In this document: piece after piece, positions 1-13,513 of the stretch
Numbering within the stretch: the stretch's first letter is position 1
How the letters are laid out: each line of letters opens with the position of its first letter
From: Nomia melanderi
Taxonomy: Eukaryota; Arthropoda; Insecta; Hymenoptera; Halictidae
Direction of reading: 5' to 3'
Assembly (NCBI RefSeq): GCF_051020985.1
Contig: NC_134999.1
Coordinates: 4,030,001-4,094,000, forward strand
DNA: 64,000 bases
Notes under the pieces: generated by a model
Seen by the model: only the letters and a program-made list of their open reading frames with translations
Databases searched by the model: none
Told to the model about the DNA's origin: nothing
Program-made: the position numbers and the translations under genes

Positions 1-345
1 AGCGCGTTTCGCTGTCTCGAATTCAGCACGAAAACGTCCATCACGATGTTCGCGGTTACGTGAACAGTGATCTGCATGGCGGAGCGCAGCGTCACGAGGC
101 AAGAAGTGCACGTTGCGATCGAACGAAGCGTGTAAGGAAATGCTACGTCGCGGCGCGGCAACTAAATTCATCAGCTCTAGCAGAAGTGACGTTCACGGTC
201 TACGGCGAACTTTATTTGTCGGCGCACGTAGGGCGGGCCCCTTTCATTCGTGGCCTACTTGTCTTCGTTCCCGGTGCTATACGCGTTCCATAAAAGTGTC
301 AACTAAATCATCACGCGTCCCCACCCTCGACTGAAGCTTTGCTCC
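1..345. other. G+C-richer patch at window start, no gene
   Basis: CpG-containing sequence. Two overlapping frames of 77 and 73 codons run in different phases over the same bases. Neither has a recognisable domain or start context, so both look like chance frames in stop-poor sequence. The patch may be the edge of an island extending to the left. Confidence 0.5.
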
Positions 346-3300
346 ATTTCGAAACTAGGCAGCCGACTTCTGCAAAGGTGCACGGTATCGTGAGTTTTCA
401 TCAAGGAACGCTATCGTTCCTGCCGGACGTCCTCACCATTGAGTGTCCCCCAACGTAAACGTATATGTTCCCGGAGTTACGGTCAATCTCAGGAACCATG
501 AGATATAAAACAGATTTCAATTGATGAACTTTTTACTGCTGCCATATTCGGATGACTTAACGTTGAATGGATTACAGTGCCGTTTTTGCATTTAAATGTT
601 CCTTATTTCTATGTGGATTTAAGAATGGAGTATGTATGAATACGAAATATAAAATATAAACGTGTACGTGAAAATGGATGTGTATGAAAGTAACTTTAAT
701 GTTTGAATATTGTTATTAACTTGGCTTTCAAGTGGTACAAAGTGTATACATGAATTGTCGTTTTGCATAAAGGCACTCGAATGAAAATATTTTTTATTGT
801 TTAACTATTTTATTTAAGTACTCTGTACATTGATATTCTTTGGAAAAAGCGGTTGAATGATTTATTAGAAAAGATTTCTTAAATTCATTTTTATAACTTT
901 CCTTGTTTTGCAAATTTTTGTTTTTCAAGCGGGTATTGTACAGTCAATATTGACGATGGTGTAGAACTTGCTATTTTAATCATTACACCTTTATTGAGAT
1001 TGTTTATTAAAACTGTTTAAAAAGTAAGTGAACTTTGATCATACATATATTTACTGACATTCATATATTGGAAGGGTTGCAACGATTAGAATTTTTCAGA
1101 TAATGTTATCCACGCAATTCAAATTAAGGAGCGCAAGCATTTTCCGCGTGTTCTATTTTAGTTGTTTACCCCAAAATTTCAGGATCCACAATTGTTGAAG
1201 CTTCGTTCACCCATTTAGTCAATTATATCGTATTTATGATTGTTACACGCTATGCTGTAAATATTCACGTAATTAGAAGTTACAATGTACCACGTAATAT
1301 GTATGCACGTAATGTTACTCATGCTGCATTAATGTTCTCATAAGTCCATTGCGACTTTTATTATCTGAGATAAGAGGAAACGCTTATATAGATAGAAGAA
1401 ATCATAAATCTTTATGAATGTTTAACATGAAAACTGATGAACTTCGTCTGGTAAATGTTACTTTTTTATTTCAAAATATTCATTTTCGCGAAAATTTAAT
1501 TCGTAGAAAAAATGAGAGCGATAAAAGTTGTGGGTCATGCGTGTAAAATTTTTCTTGATGATCATGATTCCTCAAAGTTGAATAATCCAAAATATATCAT
1601 TCGTTAATCCTTAAATTATCTATTTAACTTCTTAGAATTCACAGAAGTAAGTTTCAACTAAAATAGCTAGTGCGAAAAATGGAACTATCCATTTTTAATT
1701 AGAAAATCGTTTATTTTTATAGGTAAAATAAAAAATAAGCATGTAAGCATAATAAACTTTGATAGGTCTTAGAGGTTTATTTCTAAAATACTGATTTTGA
1801 AAATAAATCTGTAAAACTTGAAATTGATCAATTTAATGATTGTTGTGATAATTCTATCGGGATTTAGAAGTACGAGAAACGGGCGTTTAAAATTTCAAGT
1901 GAAGTTTGCACCTAAGTAACACATTAGCTTTTCACTTTATACAGTATTGTCTGTTCCTGGTTCATATAATAGTTTTCTGGTACATCAGCCGCATCTAAAA
2001 CCCCTATTTGTTCCTGTCTACGACGCTGTTTTACCTCTCGGGCGCCTTGGTGCAGAAATCTGTTTTCTCGATGCGAAATTCGTCTCCCTTCACGCTATAT
2101 AGATAAAAAATTCGACTGGTATACACACCGGTGGCGTTTAACATTTCACACTCGGACTTCTATCAAATACACCAGTCGCCAACTCGGAACTTCTTGGATC
2201 TATTTCCTGCATGTAAAATATTAGGTACATATTTGATTGCAGAAGTGTTACCCATGGTTTCAAACAACGAATGTTGTACCTAAATATAGTTTTATTTATT
2301 ACAACATACTACTGATATGTAAGTATATAATATATATTCATATATAAATAATATATTCATTATATATTTAATGTATTATGATTTTGTATTATACATCTAA
2401 TATATAAATTATTTTTCAGGAGATCTTTTAAAGGTCAAGCTTGTAATATTTTTTAAACCAAGGATCAAAATACAAATGAGATTAATGATCACAAATTTCA
2501 CAATAGTAATGCATTTACTAGTGAGACAATACTAATGGTTTGACAATGGAAACTTTTCCACTGATAGCTAATTTATTATGAAAATTTCATTGATGTACCG
2601 GTAAAAATGTTCGGATTAAAATAGAACCAAATATTCTATAATTGATACAAACTCCAAGTGCAAAGAGTTAATAAAAAAAGTGTGGCTTCATTGAAGATGC
2701 AAGTAATGTTTTAGGCAACCAATCCTACCGTAATAAAGCCACAAGCTATTACCCTTAGCCTTATTTTCGAATCAACTAGATTAAAGTTTTCGTTAACGTT
2801 TTGTGTAAACCCCCTAACAAATTTTTCCAATAAATCCTCGTTACTGCGTTCTTCATAACAGCTTAAGTAGGATTAATTGCATTCCAACCATCTTTAGTAA
2901 GACTCTTATAATCATCTTCGAAAAAGAGAATTCATCGCTTTCAAAAGCGTGCTGCTAGCTACATCAGTAATCACTTTCAGGTAAAAAATTATTATGATAT
3001 GGAATCTATTGAATTATGTTGATAATATGTTATTTAAATTGATTTTTACATTTTGCATAGATTTAATAATTATAAGTTATAATATCATGAGGTAATTAAT
3101 CTATAATACATGGTTAATTTATCGATCATATCACTAATCACTTTACTTTCACAGCAAAGACCGTTGTCTTTCATTTTACCCACTCAAAAAAATGTTTAAT
3201 TTCTTCTCTGAACATAATTGATCTCTTTAACTGATATTATATTAACCCTTTACACTCATAAGTCTTTGCGGTACATATATTTATTATTTTCTAATGAAAT

Positions 3301-4600
3301 GTTAATTCAGTTTGATTGTATTAAATAGAAATAGCGCACGAAACAAAGAATAGCACAAGTTTATTTTAATATTCCATGTTTAATTACACAGTACGAAACT
3401 TGATATTGAGTATCGAATTTTATAATTCTACTATATCAAGTCAAATTCTAAAACCTGAAGATTACCTTCCCATTTAAATTGCTTATGAAACATTTGTCAT
3501 ATTACAATTATTAGAGAGGATAATTTGGCAGCTCGTTTGCGTGGTATGTCCAGTATACGGAAATCTATTTGTGGAGTCAGTAGCAATAAGGATTCGATGA
3601 TCACTGTATATACGCGATCCAATAACATTTCGCTGAAAACATGGACTGCGAGAATTAATAGGGGAGCCAATCAGGTTTCGTGGCTGTGTAACGAGAGCTA
3701 CGGGTATACGTACGGCTTGCGTAAAAGATAGGAAGAAATAAAATTTTTTTCATCTTTTATTGGTTCTTCCTCTTCAATGCACTTATAAAATTCTTCTAGA
3801 GTAAGTTAGAATTATGTTTGCATCCCATGTAATCAAAAGAATTGCATAGATTTTTTTTGAGCAATCGTATAGACATTTGGCACTCAAATGTTCTGTTAGA
3901 TTTTATTAATTTTATGTGTCAAAAGACTAGGAGAACTCGAGTTATATATATTAGTATAAACTTTTAATTACTACATAATTATATTCGATGTAGAAACATA
4001 ATTTTTTCTGCGAGATAGTGTGAGACTAAGTAATTTTGATGGGGAATATAGTTGGGAAAACTTAATTTATTCTTCATATATTATATCAATCTATCACGTC
4101 TTACTTTTCATTCACGCAAAATTATATAATTGAAGAAACATAAATGTTACAAAATTAAGTGATTGATCGCGAACATTAAAAATTAACTTTGACCTATCTT
4201 CTATCTAAATTTTCTGCGATAATACCACACTAATAATTGAAAATATAAAATTTTTTATTCTAGTTATTAAAGTAACTATCAGACGAAATGTTTCTCTAAA
4301 CTGTTCAATTTTCTACAATTAATTAATTTATTTAATGCGTTTTACACATCGTATACTATACCAAAAAAATATCACACTTTGTTGCAAAAGCAAACACGAA
4401 ATACAATTTCATAAGCAAATGCGACCAATCTACGTATAACAAAGCAATTTTACACTACAAATCAAGCCTCAAAATCAAGTCTTTCGATAATAACTCAAAA
4501 CCCAGCCAGACATATTTTAATATTACCAGCTCGCGGAAATTCGTACTCGATCACCGGTAAAAAAAGGAACAGAAATATAACACGAAAATCTCTCAGCGCA
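346..4600. other. A+T-rich desert, no gene seen
   Basis: Mostly A+T-rich with many stops in all frames. A TA-rich stretch lies at 2318-2405. Two orphan ends resembling family D occur: a right-type end (AAGTGCAAAGAGTTAAT) near 2656-2672 and a left-type end (TTAACCCTTTACACTC) near 3242-3257. They face away from each other, so they are not the two ends of one element. A 68-codon frame at 3525-3731 has slightly lower A+T than its surroundings but no recognisable motif. Confidence 0.5.
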
Positions 4601-5260
4601 TTAAAACGAATAAACCCAACTTTTCCGCGATCGACAGCGATAAATCCCCGAAAAATCACCAGTCATCCAGTTCTCCATTGAAATTGGCCAACTTTCGTTC
4701 CCTCGCAACGGCCTGCGAGCCGCTCCCAGGCATCTCCACACGCTCATTAAAAGGAATTGTGCCGGTTCATCCGTGACGCAGAAGTTAAACACGAGTTTCG
4801 ATAATACGATCGATTCAATTTGCCAAAGTTCGGTGAATCGAGCCGGGATCTCATAACGGCCGGCTCGGTTCTCCATTTCGCGCAATTACTTTTCATTCCC
4901 ACCGGCGTGCGAGGCGGCCTCGTAGATCTCCCCTCGCGAGGCGGCAGCATCAGCCGCCATCGGGGCGTGCCGAGGCCTGCATCCAAGAAAGAAGGGAACA
5001 AACCGTTCGCGCACGCCGGACGGAGAAAGGGAGAATTCATCCCGATAAGTGAGAGAGGCACGAGTTCCTCTTCGCTCGGCGAGTTTGCCCCGCGCCAAAG
5101 CAGATTCCGCGGCCAAGCCTTTGCACTCTTATCCGAAAGCACCATATAAAATTAGGCGCCCTTCTCTCCTTTCCATCCACCTTTTTCGTTCCTGTGTCGA
5201 TCACTGCTCGCTGTCATTCTCTTCCCTGGGATATATTGAGAGTGTCTAATAATGTCTGGC
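4601..5260. other. G+C-rich island
   Basis: Marked rise in G+C and CpG. Open frames of 76-132 codons lie on both strands over the same bases, the signature of low stop density rather than coding. A perfect short hairpin, GGCGGC with a 7-base loop and GCCGCC, lies at 4940-4958. A TATAAAA-like string at 5145-5151 lies near the right edge, but I see no initiator at the expected distance. The island could be a regulatory region or an unannotated first exon; nothing in the sequence decides. Confidence 0.45.
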
Positions 5261-8190
5261 TTACCTCGAGGGAAGACCTCTTCTTGAGTTACAAATTTTT
5301 TATTGCGATGCTGTGGAAGGAGTTTTTTTAAAAAAATATTGTAATTTTTTATTAGTCGTAGTGTAGGTTTTCGTTTAGTTATAACGTTTCTGATGTTTTG
5401 GCTTTAATGGTGAAGAAGGAGTTTCTTTGAAATATTGCAAGTACTTGATAGAATATGGGTTTTATGCTTATTATTAAATTATTGAAGTTTAAGTGGATTT
5501 TCCTGTTTGTTGGAATGTGATAGAATCTTTCATTTGGAGAAGGGCTTGGTTATTTTAATAAATGCAAATCACTGCATAAAAATCTACACATAAAGGAAGT
5601 AAACTAATAAATTAAAATAAGATTAAATATTTTGTAGTATTAATATCTACAATTAGTTGCTCGAATTTCTTTTAATCAAAATAATTTATTATAGAGCAAT
5701 CAGGAAGGACTTTTGTAACCACGCACAATAATTATTTATACAGACATTAAAAACTGGATGACTCAATAATGCTTTAATATCAAAAATGTTATTATACAGC
5801 AGGAAAAATATGGTTTTCAGAACGATGCAATTTTAAATAGCAGATATTTGAACGTCCTAATTGCGGTAATAAAGCTTAAACAATTTTATATCTATATTAT
5901 TTCGTTGAGTATTCTTATGAGATTTACCGTGAAGAGGTAGAAAATCTTTGACTTCAATGGAGAACTTAAAACTTTGTAGTAATCGTTTGAAATTCTCCTA
6001 GGAGCTATTTCAAAGAGAAAATAACTCAACAGAAAGACTAATACTATTTTCGAAATATTAATATTGAATTCGGAATTTGACAACTCAGAATTTAATAGAT
6101 AGAGAATACATATGCAGAAGAAAAATTTAATGACGATAGAGAATTTGAAGCTCGAATTAAGCTTACAAATGATTAACAATAACCAAAACAGAAAAAAGAT
6201 TGAACCTTAAATCTCTACAATAATACTTAATTTCATAAAAATAACAATTACAACTACACTATGAAAGTTTATGTATTTATAACATATAAAAATCTTAATT
6301 TTTAAATTATACAATAAAAGCCTCTATAAAGTTACAACATAACTTAAAGCATTTGTAACATACTTATAGCAAAACGCTCATAGCCTTTGCAACAATTGAA
6401 AACCTACCATATAATATCCGTAAAGCAATGAGTCTCTTAACTTTCAAGTATGGACAGACTTACTTACTCACAGACTTCTATATAAAATATCGTGAATTTT
6501 GCAACCAATGAAATTTTCGTTATACAGTTGATAGTATTGCTATGTAGATGTATTTAAATAAGTAAAACCAAATAAACAAATAAATACAACGTATTTTATT
6601 AGTTGCTACAGACGAGAATATTTATCATTAATCGGGAACTTTCAGAACTTCCATACTTAAGTGTTAAATTCACGTTCATACTTGACAATTGAAAACGAAA
6701 CGAACTTTCACCAGAATAATTATTAAAAATTTCAACAATAAAAAAAAATATCAAAAGTCATCTCAATGAAAAGTATCCTGCATTCGAAACCTCTATTACC
6801 GATTTCACCGTCTTCTGAACATCCGATTTCAATATGTGTTAAAATCGATTTACTGATCCAGATGTTTTGAATTCCCAACGATTGCACATCATTCCGTCTC
6901 TAATGTGTGACTCGACGAAACGTCTAGATTCTAGACTCTAGAACCTGTCGGTGATTCGAGTGACAGTTTTTTTATCGACGTTGGAGGGTGAACCGGGGAA
7001 TTGCTTCAAGGAATTTGTTGGCGGCCTGAAAAAGTCGATTCGAAGTTGCGATGATTGATGGCGCGACGATAACAGATGACTGGAAATTGTTTTTATGCGC
7101 GCTACTTCAAACTCGTTCCGAATGGGGAAGGATATTGCTGGCATTGAAAAAATTACAAATTTATTTGTACGTTAAATACGGTTAGACTCGGAGTTCGATG
7201 CGTAATGCAAAGTGATGATTCACAGATAAGAGGACTTGTAATTATTGGATTCAAGAATTGGAAAAGAAATAGAGAATGCAAGTGAAAAATTGTGCAAATT
7301 ATAGTTGAACTTTATGTCACATGTTATTACTATTATCATTCACTGTGTAATAGTACAGCAATTATTTTGTTTAAAAATAATATCAATGAGAATTTTGAGC
7401 AATTGACAAAATAAATTGAACTTGTAGGAATTAAATACCAAACAGTGCAGCTACTTTATTTAATTCTATATTTAAGGAAATGATTTATTTTGATCTTATT
7501 TTGCCAGACAAACGACAATGTTACAAGAAAATAAAAGAAAAATACAAACATGAATGGTTGACTTTTAAAACAATGATAAATGTGATATCAAATTTTCAAT
7601 TATATTTGAATTCTATTACAACTCAGATGGTTTAATTAATTGATCAATTAGTGCAATCAATAAAAACAATATAATAATGCATACTTGAATAAAATTCTTT
7701 GGAACAAACTTACACACGATATATTTCGTTTATAAAATAATAATAATAACTCAAATTGGATACCTGACTACAATAAACAGTTACAATAGAATTAAATAAA
7801 ATTACTGTTATTGAAACCGTGAAGAAGAATTACAGAAGAAGTATCTATAAATACACATTCGCAATGAAAACCGGAGCACATTTTTTCACCAAACGGCAAC
7901 CTAAAAGCTTGAACGAAAGGCGTGCAATCTTCCAATAAATTATTTCAACACGCAACCACTTATATACACGGAGCTTCTGGGCGCTATCACTCAACGTAGG
8001 GACAATTGTCACAGGTGTAACTATACATCACAGTGATTCATCGTGCACCGAAACGAATCACGAGCCGAATATCATAAATATTTCACCGCATAACGGTCCA
8101 CGCATGCTCACGCATAGCCATGGAATGACGGTAATATCTGTCATGCTTCGCGCAAAAATTTCAACGGACCGCGTAACCGCTAAACAGTTG
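5261..8190. other. A+T-rich desert, no gene seen
   Basis: Nothing above background was seen apart from a slightly richer patch at 6930-7150, where the CTAGA-rich string ACGTCTAGATTCTAGACTCT occurs near 6920. The 95-codon minus-strand frame at 5892-6179 is composed of Ile, Leu, Phe, Asn and Ser as expected from A+T-rich DNA and is not supported as a gene. Confidence 0.5.
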
Positions 8191-9000
8191 CCGGAACCAA
8201 CAACTTCAACCCCAGAAATCCCGCATTAATTCATGAGACGGGCGAGCCGGCGACTGGGTGGTTCCCCTAATGCATCCCCGTCTCGTTATCTCGCGGATCC
8301 AGCGAAAGGAAACAAAAGGAAATAGAAAAAAAAAAAGAAACGTCGGAACGTGGCCGCGGGGCACCGAATTCGGAGCAAAAATGATAAATGCCGGACGCTT
8401 TCTATTTTCCGTCACACGGAAACACCAGCACGGTCGCGCTCGCCGACAGCATTACCATAAAGCATTAATATGCCAGACTCCAGAGGCTGTCTGCGAGAAA
8501 GTGGCGTCGGTATCTCCCGCAATAGAAGAAACTGCTCTCCGAAAAGAGAACGAGCGATCGGTGACCCGGCTTCGGGGACAGAGATAGAAGGGCCGTAAGA
8601 AGAGCCGCGACGGGGGAGAAAGAGGGGCCAAAGACACATCCATCGGCAGTTTTTCACGCGAAGCCCCGATATCCGGCAACGTATCTTTCCAGCGCGACGA
8701 TATAAATGAACGGTGATGTCGCGTCTCCCGCGAGATGGAATGAATTTGTCAGCCGACTCCTCGGGAATATCGTTTCCCAGGCCTTCCGGTTGTTCCCTCG
8801 GCGCTCGGCCCCCTGCACCTTCGGCCCGCGAGCCGGGGAACAGGAAGAAGATCGATCGAGTCGATAACACGCGTCCCACTGGAGGATCAACGGGCGAGTT
8901 CTTCGGTGATAGAGAAACGAGGACTCCGAGGCAACAGGGAAAAGAGGCGACGTAAGGAAAAACCAAACGGGTTGGAGAAGTATTACGCGTGGCGAGATGT
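8191..9000. other. G+C-rich island with a long chance frame
   Basis: CpG-containing island. The minus strand has an open frame of about 230 codons (8412-9104), the longest in the window that is not low complexity. Other frames of 75-109 codons overlap it on both strands. The conceptual product is rich in Arg, Ser, Pro and Gly and has no domain, signal peptide or repeat I recognise. I treat it as a non-coding frame, with a small chance that part of it is an exon. Confidence 0.4.
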
Positions 9001-9656
9001 TTCTTTAACTCTTTATTGCTCGGTAGGTTTGGAGGATGAGACGATCTGATGAATGATGTAACTTTAAGGGAGTTTCTGACGTTTTTCTTTTGTAATTTGT
9101 ACATTCGACATTTGGTTTTTCTGTGGAAGAGGAAGGAATTGATGTTGATAATGGACTTAGTCGTTTATATGATTTAATGATTGTGAATAGGGGAGAAGGA
9201 TTTTTAGGGAAACAGTTAATTGTGAAAGTTAAGGGGGAAATGGAATTTTTTGTAGGCATTAGTGTGATAATGTTAAAAATAGTATTAATTAGATGTCTTG
9301 AGAGTTTTGTTGTGTAGACGGCAAATTTTGCGCTAACCAAATTTGACTTGAAAATGATTTGGCTATGTAGAAGATTTAATAATTTTCGTTGTCGAGGAAA
9401 GCTATAAAAGCACTTCTGGATAATACCGCAAAGTACTAGAGGTACTTAAAAATTAATTTTGACCGAGATTTATTAAATGAATTAAAATTAGCCAAGACCT
9501 CTAAGATAAGCAACTTTGAAGGAGTAAAAAGATTGAAAGAGTAATTGCTGTGAGAAATTTCAATTATGATTTTACAAGACTCCTACAGTTAGCACATTAA
9601 AATAACCAATTTAATGACATCTTTACATAACCGAAGTCTTATTTCAAAAAGGAACA

Positions 9657-9921
9657 TTAGGTTGGCCAAAAAGTCTTGTAGTTTTACTTTCAAATGTGGT
9701 GTTTGTATTATGGTGCACTCATTAATATTGCAAATAAGTAAACTACTGAATTATCCGTTGCGTATTTTATTCTAAAACTTCCTTTTGTCTTTCAGTCTAA
9801 ATGTATTAATAATGTATTACTTAAATTTTACTGAATTATACGTTGCGTATTTCGTTCTGAAACTTTCTATTCTATTTTAAAGTTTAATTTAACTTAGTGA
9901 AGACTTCTTCATCAACCTAAT
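9657..9921. mobile_element. mariner-like MITE, about 265 bp
   Basis: The left end reads TTAGGTTGGCCAAAAAGTCT. The reverse complement of the right end reads TTAGGTTGATGAAGAAGTCT. These are inverted terminal repeats of about 20 bases with few mismatches and TA at the boundaries. The TTAGGTTG...AAAAGT pattern is typical of mariner-family ends. The interior is A+T-rich with no transposase, so it is a non-autonomous deletion derivative. The interior carries a local direct repeat: an ACTGAATTATNCGTTGCGTATTT-like string occurs near 9744 and 9830. Confidence 0.75.
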
Positions 9922-10003
9922 ACACCCAAATCTATTCGCAAAGTATTCTTCCCTTTCCACAGAATTTGCTTGATTTAATCGCAACTACCTAAATTCGACC
10001 AGA

Positions 10004-10159
10004 AATTTTCATGTAGCTTCTTAAGTCTACAATAGATCTCTATTTATTTTTAAATAAAGTCTATTTTATGTACACATAACATATTCATCGTATAAAAACA
10101 AAATCAACCTAACCAATTTCGTGCATCCAAGAAGACCATCTTCCCATCCATCAACCAAG
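10004..10159 (+). repeat. tandem duplication, copy 1 (offset 199 bp)
   Basis: About 156 bp that recurs 199 bases downstream. Shared blocks include AATCAACCTAACCAA and AAGAAGACCATCTTCCCATC. The intervening 43 bases are not obviously shared. The two copies differ by scattered substitutions, so the duplication is not recent. No coding sign. Confidence 0.8.
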
Positions 10160-10202
10160 AGGATCCCAGTATGAGGAAGAGAGGAAGAGAAAATTCAAAA
10201 CG

Positions 10203-10358
10203 AATTTTCATATGGCTTCTTAACTCTACAACCAACCTCCATTTTTCCATAAGTACAGTCTATTTCATTTAGACCTAACATATTCATCCTACAACAGGAA
10301 AATCAACCTAACCAAATTCGTGCACCCAAGAAGACCATCTTCCCATCCATTAACCAAA
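10203..10358 (+). repeat. tandem duplication, copy 2 (offset 199 bp)
   Basis: Second copy of the 10004-10159 unit. It is collinear throughout at a constant 199-base offset, judged by the matching ends AATTTTCATRTRGCTTCTTAA and CTTCCCATCCATYAACCAA. It abuts a G+C-rich island on its right. Confidence 0.8.
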
Positions 10359-10370
10359 AGTAGAACGAAA

Positions 10371-11240
10371 GACGTTGAATCCGCAGTGTCTCCGTCCCGC
10401 ATCCACGCGACCGTATTATTCCGTGCGGGCAAATGCGGGACCTCACGAAATTAGCCAGTCGCGTTATTATCACGCCAGCAGCCAGCGGCGGCGGTTTCGT
10501 TGCTCGTAATATGCTCGCCATTGCAAGCTTTGAGCCGAAGGAGAGACTCGTAGCTCCTCCTACCTCGCCCCGTCGTGTGAGCGGTGTTTTAATCCCTGCT
10601 GAGCTAGTCGGTAAGTCGACGAGAGAGGGGAGGAAGCTCGGCATAACTCTTCATTCGCGAGGTTAGTCGGTATAACTGTAACTTACTTCCTCCAACTTTA
10701 TCACGTGTGCGCCACTGTTTGCCTATATACAACTCAGACGTCCCAGCGTCCGCGCGCACCCTGGCCGTCCCCCTTGGACCGTTCCATTCCACCGAATTCA
10801 CCCTTCACCGTCCAGAGCGGACGGGGCGAGAAGGGACGATAGCGACGCCGGTGGTTCGCAACTCTACTTGTTTGAATAATTACTCATTCGGTGCAGGAGT
10901 CGTTTGGAGCTGGACCGGTGCTCCGCAAAAAATAAGATAAATAGAAGGAGACCGGGGGCCGGGGGCGGCGTGCACGCTACGAGCCCGCGATTATCGCGGA
11001 AACTCTTTAAAGGGGAGAGAGCTTTTGGGTGGACGCACCGGCCGCTTCGAACCGACCTGCTTTCTTCTTGCCTTTGTTGCTTTTAGCCGGTTATTTCGGG
11101 GAACTTGGCTTTCCGTTTCTTCGTTTTGCGTATGCGCTACCACGCTGCAGCGTGTAACGTTGTTACGCGTGCGGTACGCGGTAATTCTGTTTTTCTTTTT
11201 TTAGTGGGGAGGACGAAGGATCTGTCACTTGGTGTCGATA
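10371..11240. other. G+C-rich island
   Basis: CpG-containing island with frames of 60-113 codons overlapping on both strands and no recognised domain. A TATATA string near 10724 has no initiator at the expected distance. A G-run block (GGGGGCCGGGGGCGG) lies at about 10952-10966. It could be regulatory or hold an unrecognised exon. Confidence 0.4.
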
Positions 11241-12543
11241 ACTTGTGGTCATGGGGAGCATTGGTAAACAGTTCTGATAATTAGTGGACTGAGATGGAAA
11301 ATTAAAGTTTCCTATTGGATTTAATACTCATTTTTTTGTAGAATATTCAAATCGTGTGTTTAATTGAGTTGTAATTTTAAAATTACGATTACCATTAATA
11401 GTGAGATGGATAATATAAGATAATCATAGATAAATAGTAATTAATGTTAAGAAGAAAGAAGGTAGAAATTTTAATTACAAAATTTGGGAAAATAATTTGA
11501 TTTTGAAGAATTTTCTTATTTCGCTGGATTACGTTCATTATCTCTAAATATTTTTTACTTTTAGTAACAATGGAAATAATTTAAGGGTTCAACATAATAG
11601 AGATATTCTCTATATTCCATACGAAAATATGTTTCAGTTTAAAAATGATATATAAGCAAATGATTTATCGTGAAACATTGGTAATATTATGTTATAGATA
11701 TTCTGATGCGGAAGAAACAAACGAATCAATTATAACAACCAGTTGAGTAGCAAATAATCATCGCGTGCAAATAATACGAAACGAATAATTAATTAATATA
11801 ACAGCATTCGATACTCATTATTAGGTCGGAAAGCAATGTAATTACAATCTTTTTTGCGCCTCCTACGCATCATTTATTCCTGCTATTCAAATACTCGTTT
11901 CCGTGCTCCATTTCAATTGCAGTTGAACTAATATTGACAGAAAATTTATGTTTTACTATGTTCGTTTGCTCCGTGACTGATGTTAAATTACTACAGGTCA
12001 TCGCATATTAACACGAAACCACATGTTTCTATTGAATTTTCGATTTTCTAAAACATAAATCTTATAACAAGATCTTTCGAATGAAATTCAATTCAATCGA
12101 TTCATACTAAATCGGAAGTTATATTTCCTAAAGAATTTCATCCAGTTTAACTTCTATTAGAAGATCTATTTTGTAATTTCCTGGATGTTTTAATAAGCTA
12201 CAGAGATACAAAGAAATACAGGTTGTTTACAACAGCTTGTTTGCCAGGTTATTGCAAAAGTTTTCATGTACTGTGCAGAACGCATATTACGCGTTCATCA
12301 GTTTTCAATGTATTTCACTATCAATATCCAATTAATTTTGACCAGCTAACATTTTATTTCGCAAAGCCGTATATCATTGCATTTTTCGGCTCGCAACAAA
12401 TATAAAGCAGACAAATATGTATATTCACGATACCATTCTATTACTTTTATACGCCTTTCGTTTTACGCGTAGTTTTATTTGCTCCAATATGTAAACATCT
12501 GTAATTTTTATGCAAATAGAAACTTAAAAAAAGTATTGTAGGG
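11241..12543. other. A+T-rich desert with a small hairpin
   Basis: No gene seen. A short inverted repeat, GAACGC, 7-base loop, GCGTTC, lies at 12278-12296. Its origin is unknown. Confidence 0.45.
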
Positions 12544-12786
12544 TCAACCCATTGCGATCAGTGCCGCCACAGTGGTGACATTTAACATTTATTATTTTAC
12601 GATCGAGAAGTATTGTATTTATTATGCTTTACAGAATTTATCTTCTACAAAACACATTATCTTCAACAAATTTTTAATACCCACATATTTATTATAAACC
12701 ACCTATAGAAGAATAACTTTGAATACATATTTGCTTTGACTAGTTGGCACTGTCACGAGAAAAATGTGCCGATCGTAAAGGGTTAA
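12544..12786. mobile_element. TTAA-type MITE, about 243 bp (family G)
   Basis: The left end begins TCAACCCATTGCGATCAGTG. The right end in reverse complement begins TTAACCCTTTACGATCGGCA. The inverted repeats continue into a GTGCC/GGCAC motif on both sides. The interior is A+T-rich and non-coding. One flank is TCAA instead of TTAA, presumably mutated. It resembles non-autonomous elements of the piggyBac type, which insert at TTAA; that assignment is inference. Confidence 0.7.
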
Positions 12787-13330
12787 ACTTGAAACGGAGA
12801 AACGTCCCGCGCGCTGCGCGCGCGTAGCGTCCCGTTCGCCGAGAATCAATTTGTAAGGGCGCGGAGATTTCCGTGGATGATAAATAACACCGGTGTCTCG
12901 TGTCAAGCGAAACGTAACCATCGCTCAGCGATAATGCCGTTCCGCGTAAGTAGGATGTAACGATTGCATAAAAGGGTCCTGGACATGAAAGCGCGATGAT
13001 ACGCAGAATTCACGTTACAACGATCTATCACTGCGCCGCTTCTGAATACCCGTATCGGTACAACGGGGATGTTCATATAAAAACAACATCAATCTTCAAT
13101 ATGTTGCATTGATATCGGATTCCCCGCGCGGCCGTAGCCCCGAGAAATGCATCCTGTATTACGCAACGATTCTGAATCAATGTATAGAGACGTCCTTGAG
13201 AGATCGTGTAAACAGAGCATAAAGGGACCCGCGGCAAATGGAACGAACACTGCATGAATAAAATCGAGATCTTATCGACAGTTTGCGTTTGATTTTTCAC
13301 TGCAAAGATATTAGGTCTATCGGGAGGTTC
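12787..13330. other. moderately G+C-rich tract with alternating CG run
   Basis: At 12808-12824 an alternating purine-pyrimidine run, CGCGCGCTGCGCGCGCG, could adopt Z-DNA. Short frames of 72-75 codons on the minus strand show no domain. No gene is supported. Confidence 0.4.
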
Positions 13331-13513
13331 AGTCAGTTTTCTGGCATACGATGGGTGCTCGAATTATTCTGATCGCGTGAAGAAATTTGTTTCTTTATTT
13401 AGCTGCTTCTGAGTTGCAATCCATTACATTTTGGGCAATAAGTAAATTTGTGGGCGTGTGGAGAATTATGTATTTCGTATTTCTGATGGAATTATAATTA
13501 CGGTAGTATTTAA

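Noticed and set aside
2656..3257. TTAA element bounded by the family-D-like ends at 2656-2672 and 3242-3257
   Set aside because: The ends point outward relative to each other (right-type end first, then left-type), so they cannot delimit one element.
5140..5210. Possible core promoter (TATAAAA near 5145 with GATCACTG near 5198)
   Set aside because: The spacing of about 50 bases is too long for a TATA-initiator pair, and no gene follows.
8412..9104. 230-codon minus-strand open frame
   Set aside because: Longest non-repetitive frame, but in a stop-poor CpG island with other frames open on both strands. No domain, motif, signal peptide or plausible neighbour was found.
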